This document shows, in pieces, positions 18,401 through 21,194 of a stretch of DNA of 21,194 nucleotides. The DNA lies in the IMG/VR virus record IMGVR_UViG_3300025115_000244, positions 1 through 21,194 of that record; one strand, given 5' to 3'. The DNA is from a virus. Each line of letters starts with the position of its first letter. Position 1 is the stretch's first letter. The notes under the pieces are model-generated. The model had not been told where the DNA came from. It searched no databases and worked only from the letters and a program-made list of their open reading frames with translations. The position numbers and the translations under genes are program-made.

Positions 18401-20799
18401 TCATTATCAGCAGTCGCAGAAATTCTCTTTCTATACTCTGCCATCTTTTGCTCAATGACAGTCATACCCTCCAGCAAATTACCATCCACATCTTTAGTTC
18501 TGGAAGATGTAGTAATAATCTTCATGTGATTAGGAGACACGCGAGGATCTGGAAGATTATTCTTCTTTGCAAAATCTACAGCGGCCTGACGCGCATTGTA
18601 AAGAGATACATCATCAACCACACCGCGCACAACAGCCTTGTTAGCATTGATAATCATTGCAACTTCTTCAGCAGTTGGCTTAAGAGTTCTCTGCAATGCT
18701 GAATCGATTACATCTTGCGGCAATGGACGAAGTAGATGACCAGCGAATTTTTCAAATTCTGGATACTTAGAAAGTAGATTAGGATTCTTAGAAAGATAAG
18801 AGAAACTATCTGCCATCATCTCATGCCAATTAGTACGGTATGAAATTGAAACAGGATCTTTAGCTCTCCACAGTTGAGGCCGCGCAAGCTGAGAAAGTCG
18901 TGTAACTTCTTTACTCATTGCTGGCCAGGCTGCATCAAGATTAAGCCTAGATACTCCACGCGCATCTAAGAGAGATTGGAAAATAGAATGTCCTTCTTCA
19001 TGTTTCAGTGTGCGAATCATTTCCATCAATGGACGCTTTAGATTAGCAAACTTTTCCATTGTGATTGCATCGCCGCCAACATCCTTGCCGCGCGCAGTCT
19101 TACCAAATACACGCTTGAACATTCCATAATAACCAGCACCGGCATCTTCAACCACATTGATATTAATACCTAGATAATACTTAAGCTTGTCAACAATGGC
19201 ATCGAAATCTTGCACTAGCGCTTCAGCTTTAAGAAGCTTATCACCAACTACACGTTGAGATTGTCTTGTAAATTCAGCAATTTCATCAGCAGTTTTAAGA
19301 ATCACTGCTTCATCAACTGCGCCAGATTCAGGTATAACTTTCAACCGCGTCAGGCCATCACGCTGCGCTTTTTGTAGTAGTGGAATATCACTCCAATGCA
19401 CAGTTGCAGATCCATCATCAGCCCACTTAGGCAATGATTCAGCCCACAGGTAACGAGACTGTGCATTCATATAATCCTGGCCAAGAATATTGTACGGCTT
19501 GTATGGATTATTGGTGTGGTGATAAGTCTTAGTTCCTACTTGTACAGTATCTCCATTTACTACTGGACGCGCCTTATCTCCAAGTGCCATAAGCGGCGGA
19601 CGCTCATTGGAGATTTCTTTACTGTACATATTTACATAACTAACTTTATATTTTAATGCCTCATCTACCTCATCTGCAGTAGCTTGTAATCCAAGCTTAC
19701 CTTTACCACTAACAGCACGCAGCGCCTCATTCATACGCTTCTCAGCTGCACTTGTAGTAGTGATTCTAGCTATTGAAGTAGCTTCAAGGTATTTACCAAC
19801 ATTGTCAGTAAACTGGCCCGCCTTGATATTTTCAAATACCATGCGAGTTAATTCTTCATCGCCACCAGTGAGTGCATTAATATGTCCGCGAATTTCAGTC
19901 TCAAGAGTAGCAACTGATTGCGCCTGTGTCTTACCTGCACGTTGTGCAAATGGCATTTCAGGATGGATCTGTGGCATAGAATCAATCTGTTGCAACTTGT
20001 ACAACATCTTGTCTGATTCAAGTAGATTCTCAGCGGGGTGCGATGTAATCTGCCACGGCATCATTTCTTCGTCAATCTTACCAAGGCCGCGGCGAATAGC
20101 AGAGGAAGCACCGATGCCTGAAATCAATCCACCAACAAGGCCGCCTCCGATTGCTCCCCAAGTTACAACATCAACCATCAGATCTTTTACACTACGCTGC
20201 TCAAGGATGGGAGAGTTATACATTGTTGCATTAACAGCAGCAGTGAAGGCCGCACCTTCTAGTGCATTCTGTGCAATACCAGCACCAAGTGCACGTACCA
20301 CTTCAGCGTCAGTATATTTAAATACTCTACCTTCATTACCTATAGCTTGAACAGCTTTGGTAACTAAAGATTGCTGAGAAGGAATACGAAGCCCCATCGC
20401 AGTAGCAATGTTAGCTCCCATAGTTCCTTCTTTAACAGCATTCCGCACCAATGCTTGTCCAACCCGTACACCTTTGATACCAGCAGTGCCAGGTACTATA
20501 GATGCAGCTATAAATCCAACAGTATCAATACCTAGTTGGTGATCATCGTAGTATTTAGCTAGATCAGAATCATATGAAGCAATTGCATCACGGTTGGATG
20601 TAAGTTTGAATGCATCATCTCCAGATACCCAATTGCCAATGGTAGCAACAGTATTACCCAATTCATTACCTGCCGCAATAAATGAAGCAGGAAGGCCGCG
20701 AGTAATAAGATTAGCAGCAGAATCAAAAATGCTTCCAGATTCTTGAGCAGTCGCAAGAACATCATGAGATTCAGCGGCTAATTGAAAAGCAGTGGCCAT
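15493..20799 (-). CDS. Giant internal virion (ejection-type) protein with embedded zinc-metallopeptidase motif
   Basis: A 1768-residue protein. Hydrophobic glycine-rich segments at about 90-105 and 208-231 (VVTWGAIGGGLVGGLISGIG) resemble membrane-inserting parts of podovirus ejection proteins. Residues 600-604 are HEEGH, a HEXXH zinc-protease motif, followed by HEMMAD with E660 as likely third ligand, a gluzincin-like layout. The middle is long, charged and helical. The C-terminal third has GPIGQAIGLFQTYQFNLLQQ and alternating Gly/hydrophobic segments. I see no lysozyme or transglycosylase motif. Size and composition match T7 gp16-like internal virion proteins or large polyvalent proteins, but homology is not shown. 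ATG (20797-20799) follows AGAGGAAA and overlaps the previous stop by TAATG. Confidence 0.72.
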   Translation of the reverse strand: MATAFQLAAESHDVLATAQESGSIFDSAANLITRGLPASFIAAGNELGNTVATIGNWVSGDDAFKLTSNRDAIASYDSDLAKYYDDHQLGIDTVGFIAASIVPGTAGIKGVRVGQALVRNAVKEGTMGANIATAMGLRIPSQQSLVTKAVQAIGNEGRVFKYTDAEVVRALGAGIAQNALEGAAFTAAVNATMYNSPILEQRSVKDLMVDVVTWGAIGGGLVGGLISGIGASSAIRRGLGKIDEEMMPWQITSHPAENLLESDKMLYKLQQIDSMPQIHPEMPFAQRAGKTQAQSVATLETEIRGHINALTGGDEELTRMVFENIKAGQFTDNVGKYLEATSIARITTTSAAEKRMNEALRAVSGKGKLGLQATADEVDEALKYKVSYVNMYSKEISNERPPLMALGDKARPVVNGDTVQVGTKTYHHTNNPYKPYNILGQDYMNAQSRYLWAESLPKWADDGSATVHWSDIPLLQKAQRDGLTRLKVIPESGAVDEAVILKTADEIAEFTRQSQRVVGDKLLKAEALVQDFDAIVDKLKYYLGININVVEDAGAGYYGMFKRVFGKTARGKDVGGDAITMEKFANLKRPLMEMIRTLKHEEGHSIFQSLLDARGVSRLNLDAAWPAMSKEVTRLSQLARPQLWRAKDPVSISYRTNWHEMMADSFSYLSKNPNLLSKYPEFEKFAGHLLRPLPQDVIDSALQRTLKPTAEEVAMIINANKAVVRGVVDDVSLYNARQAAVDFAKKNNLPDPRVSPNHMKIITTSSRTKDVDGNLLEGMTVIEQKMAEYRKRISATADNEVNKIAPGTILLDATGMRGAPIGTTTGATLLTAEGGNYGTWSSFFSYTGQVAHRLIKTAKEKTAEIFNPTLLKLANNQDAAIEWSVINEKMRGLPNRYFLADDGAALVYGKAPVIDDYINEVAFEKAITKYQESLAEAADKGFPLRVELKSAEVRELAASHITRNTGRRSTLQKVHSDNGYQDRFQEGVFYPIPRDPRNTPHYAFVIDESVNSTGHSKMIYAKDAETLDQMRNSIMTDPTLRDRGIRVLTKTESEEYYKSIGQYEFERTLSENYINTALARKGTSESLLPVTDPKQIVKDFLDWHQSRDAALVRTLVEHKYAPEFAGFRAIADPSVQAAKSKFGYISPLAYAEKAVDNPAVNLMKMALDISKMDEYPLWNAINKFADNAFSTLADKAGKLFYAAKNPDDLVSIQQSLENAGYKGPIVTEALYQASNATVPRGVLSGVVNKVNSLIATLALRADWMNSLNNTVGSVVLLGSETKAVIRAIQAGNKDAVGELAALMKVKVPGTDDYITSPAKLIAKQIAKFHGDKAGREWYKKHGFISSITDQYDQTLDHISIALSRGDNSAVQKAMDSMKGLGDSAEKWTGNKLAEEFNRYVAAGVMKDITDVAVKHGLMDEKSALSYINTFVNRTQGNYLASQRPVVFQGPIGQAIGLFQTYQFNLLQQVFRHIGDGNSRNVLTMMGLQASVYGLNGLPAFNAINTYLIGQAGGNLEHKTLYDSIFSLGGKEAGEWLLYGGLSNGLGLAHPDLKINMYSRGDINPRHVTLLPVDPTKTPIYQATSRFFSNMKEAYTKVSMGADVWSTFLRGVEQNGISRPLSGMAQVLEAAGRDDKKLISMNQQGNMLIAHDMWSLSSLMRIAGAKPLDEAMVNDAVHRINTYNTADAAKRKVLSEGIKQSIVGGKEPDEAQIAEFAEAYARTGGKQDKFAQWYAGLYKNATVSQAEQLRQKGNSPHVQMLQTLMNGGE

Positions 20800-21194
20800 T
20801 ATTGTTTTCCTCTTTGCCGCGTCACTATATTTGCACCGTAGGATTCAACAAGTCCAGGAGCAAGAGTAACCATCTTAGATGCAATACCCTTAGAGATTGC
20901 CATTCGTACTTCTGATTCATCTAATAGATTAACAGGAATACTTTGTTTATTAAGCATGTTACCTACAAATGCAGAGGTAGCGCCAGCTCCAACTGCCAGA
21001 GGAGTACCAGCGCCTGTAAGCACACCGCCAGCAGTAATAACTGGGGCGGCTGCAATCATAGTCTCGCCGAGTGCAGAACCCGGTTTAACATATACACCAA
21101 CCTTACTTTGATCCCAGCCTGTCAATTGAAATACCTTAGCAGTATTGGCAACATATGATCTACCAGCAATACCAAGATCAACTAGGAATTGAGT
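20799..21194 (-). CDS. Partial glycine/alanine-rich virion protein (start beyond right edge)
   Basis: The minus-strand frame is open from the right edge to TAA (20799-20801), giving the C-terminal 131 residues. Residues from about GSALGETMIAAAPVITAGG onward form a hydrophobic, glycine/alanine-rich stretch (VLTGAGTPLAVGAGATSAF) typical of proteins that insert in or cross membranes, as in phage ejection complexes. An in-frame TTG at 21125 is an unlikely start because the frame continues upstream with good coding character. The gene is coupled to the giant virion protein by TAATG, and the two probably form one morphogenesis operon. The identity is inferred from context. Confidence 0.6.
   Translation of the reverse strand, partial: TQFLVDLGIAGRSYVANTAKVFQLTGWDQSKVGVYVKPGSALGETMIAAAPVITAGGVLTGAGTPLAVGAGATSAFVGNMLNKQSIPVNLLDESEVRMAISKGIASKMVTLAPGLVESYGANIVTRQRGKQ

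Noticed and set aside
19760-20350. A 196-codon plus-strand frame opposite the giant virion gene
   Set aside because: It is antisense to a well-supported coding frame, lacks a ribosome binding site, and its composition (Ser/Ala/Pro/Cys mix) is that of a shadow frame.

Overview
The window reads as the early/replication half of a tailed bacteriophage genome (Caudoviricetes) plus the start of its virion genes. The evidence is dense gene packing with many ATGA/TAATG overlaps, a phage-type set of replication, recombination and nucleotide genes, and a very large ejection-type virion protein. No RNA polymerase, integrase, transposase, tRNA or CRISPR array is visible. Transcription therefore appears to depend on host RNA polymerase, and two good sigma70-type promoters are present. 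The sequence is AT-rich. E. coli-consensus DnaA boxes and AGGAG-type ribosome binding sites point to a proteobacterial-type host, but this is inference.

Layout. (1) 1-294: the G+C-richer 3' end of a plus-strand gene, closed by a hairpin terminator at 303-340. (2) 430-781: a gene-free region that looks like a replication origin. It has an 8-bp tandem array, two consensus DnaA boxes in inverted orientation, four GGGGTAT motifs, an AT-rich core, and an inverted copy of the array sequence directly downstream of a promoter at 711-740. (3) 825-5010: early genes, mostly unknown and small, around a RecD/Dda-like SF1 helicase. (4) 5022-5768: a separately promoted, structured-leader gene for an abundant-looking protein of unknown function. 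(5) 5888-8975: unknown genes, a Cas4/RecB-like nuclease, a Sak4-like RecA-fold ATPase and a DUF6378 protein. (6) 9071-9499: a likely ssDNA-binding (OB-fold/DUF669-like) protein with its own terminator. (7) 9593-15397: a wHTH-like protein, family A DNA polymerase, DUF3987-like helicase, dCTP deaminase and a DEDDh exonuclease. (8) 15419-15452: a bidirectional terminator where the two gene blocks converge. (9) 15493-21194 on the minus strand: a 1768-residue internal virion protein with a zinc-metallopeptidase motif, preceded by a partial glycine-rich hydrophobic protein.

How the genes fit together. Host DnaA and perhaps a phage initiator would open the origin. The SF1 and DUF3987-like helicases unwind, PolA copies, and the SSB-like, Sak4-like and Cas4-like proteins supply ssDNA handling, annealing and end resection. 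dCTP deaminase feeds dTTP synthesis. No primase is recognisable, so primase and initiator functions may lie among the unknown early proteins or be supplied by the host.

Points most worth a second look: the nested-dyad origin; a histidine at the Pol I F762-equivalent position of the polymerase; the only TAG stop in the window, repeated three times in frame inside a CAA/CAG tract; a HEXXH...E motif inside the giant virion protein; long perfect dyads at 5790-5891 around a start codon without a Shine-Dalgarno; and short tandem repeats recurring at gene junctions.
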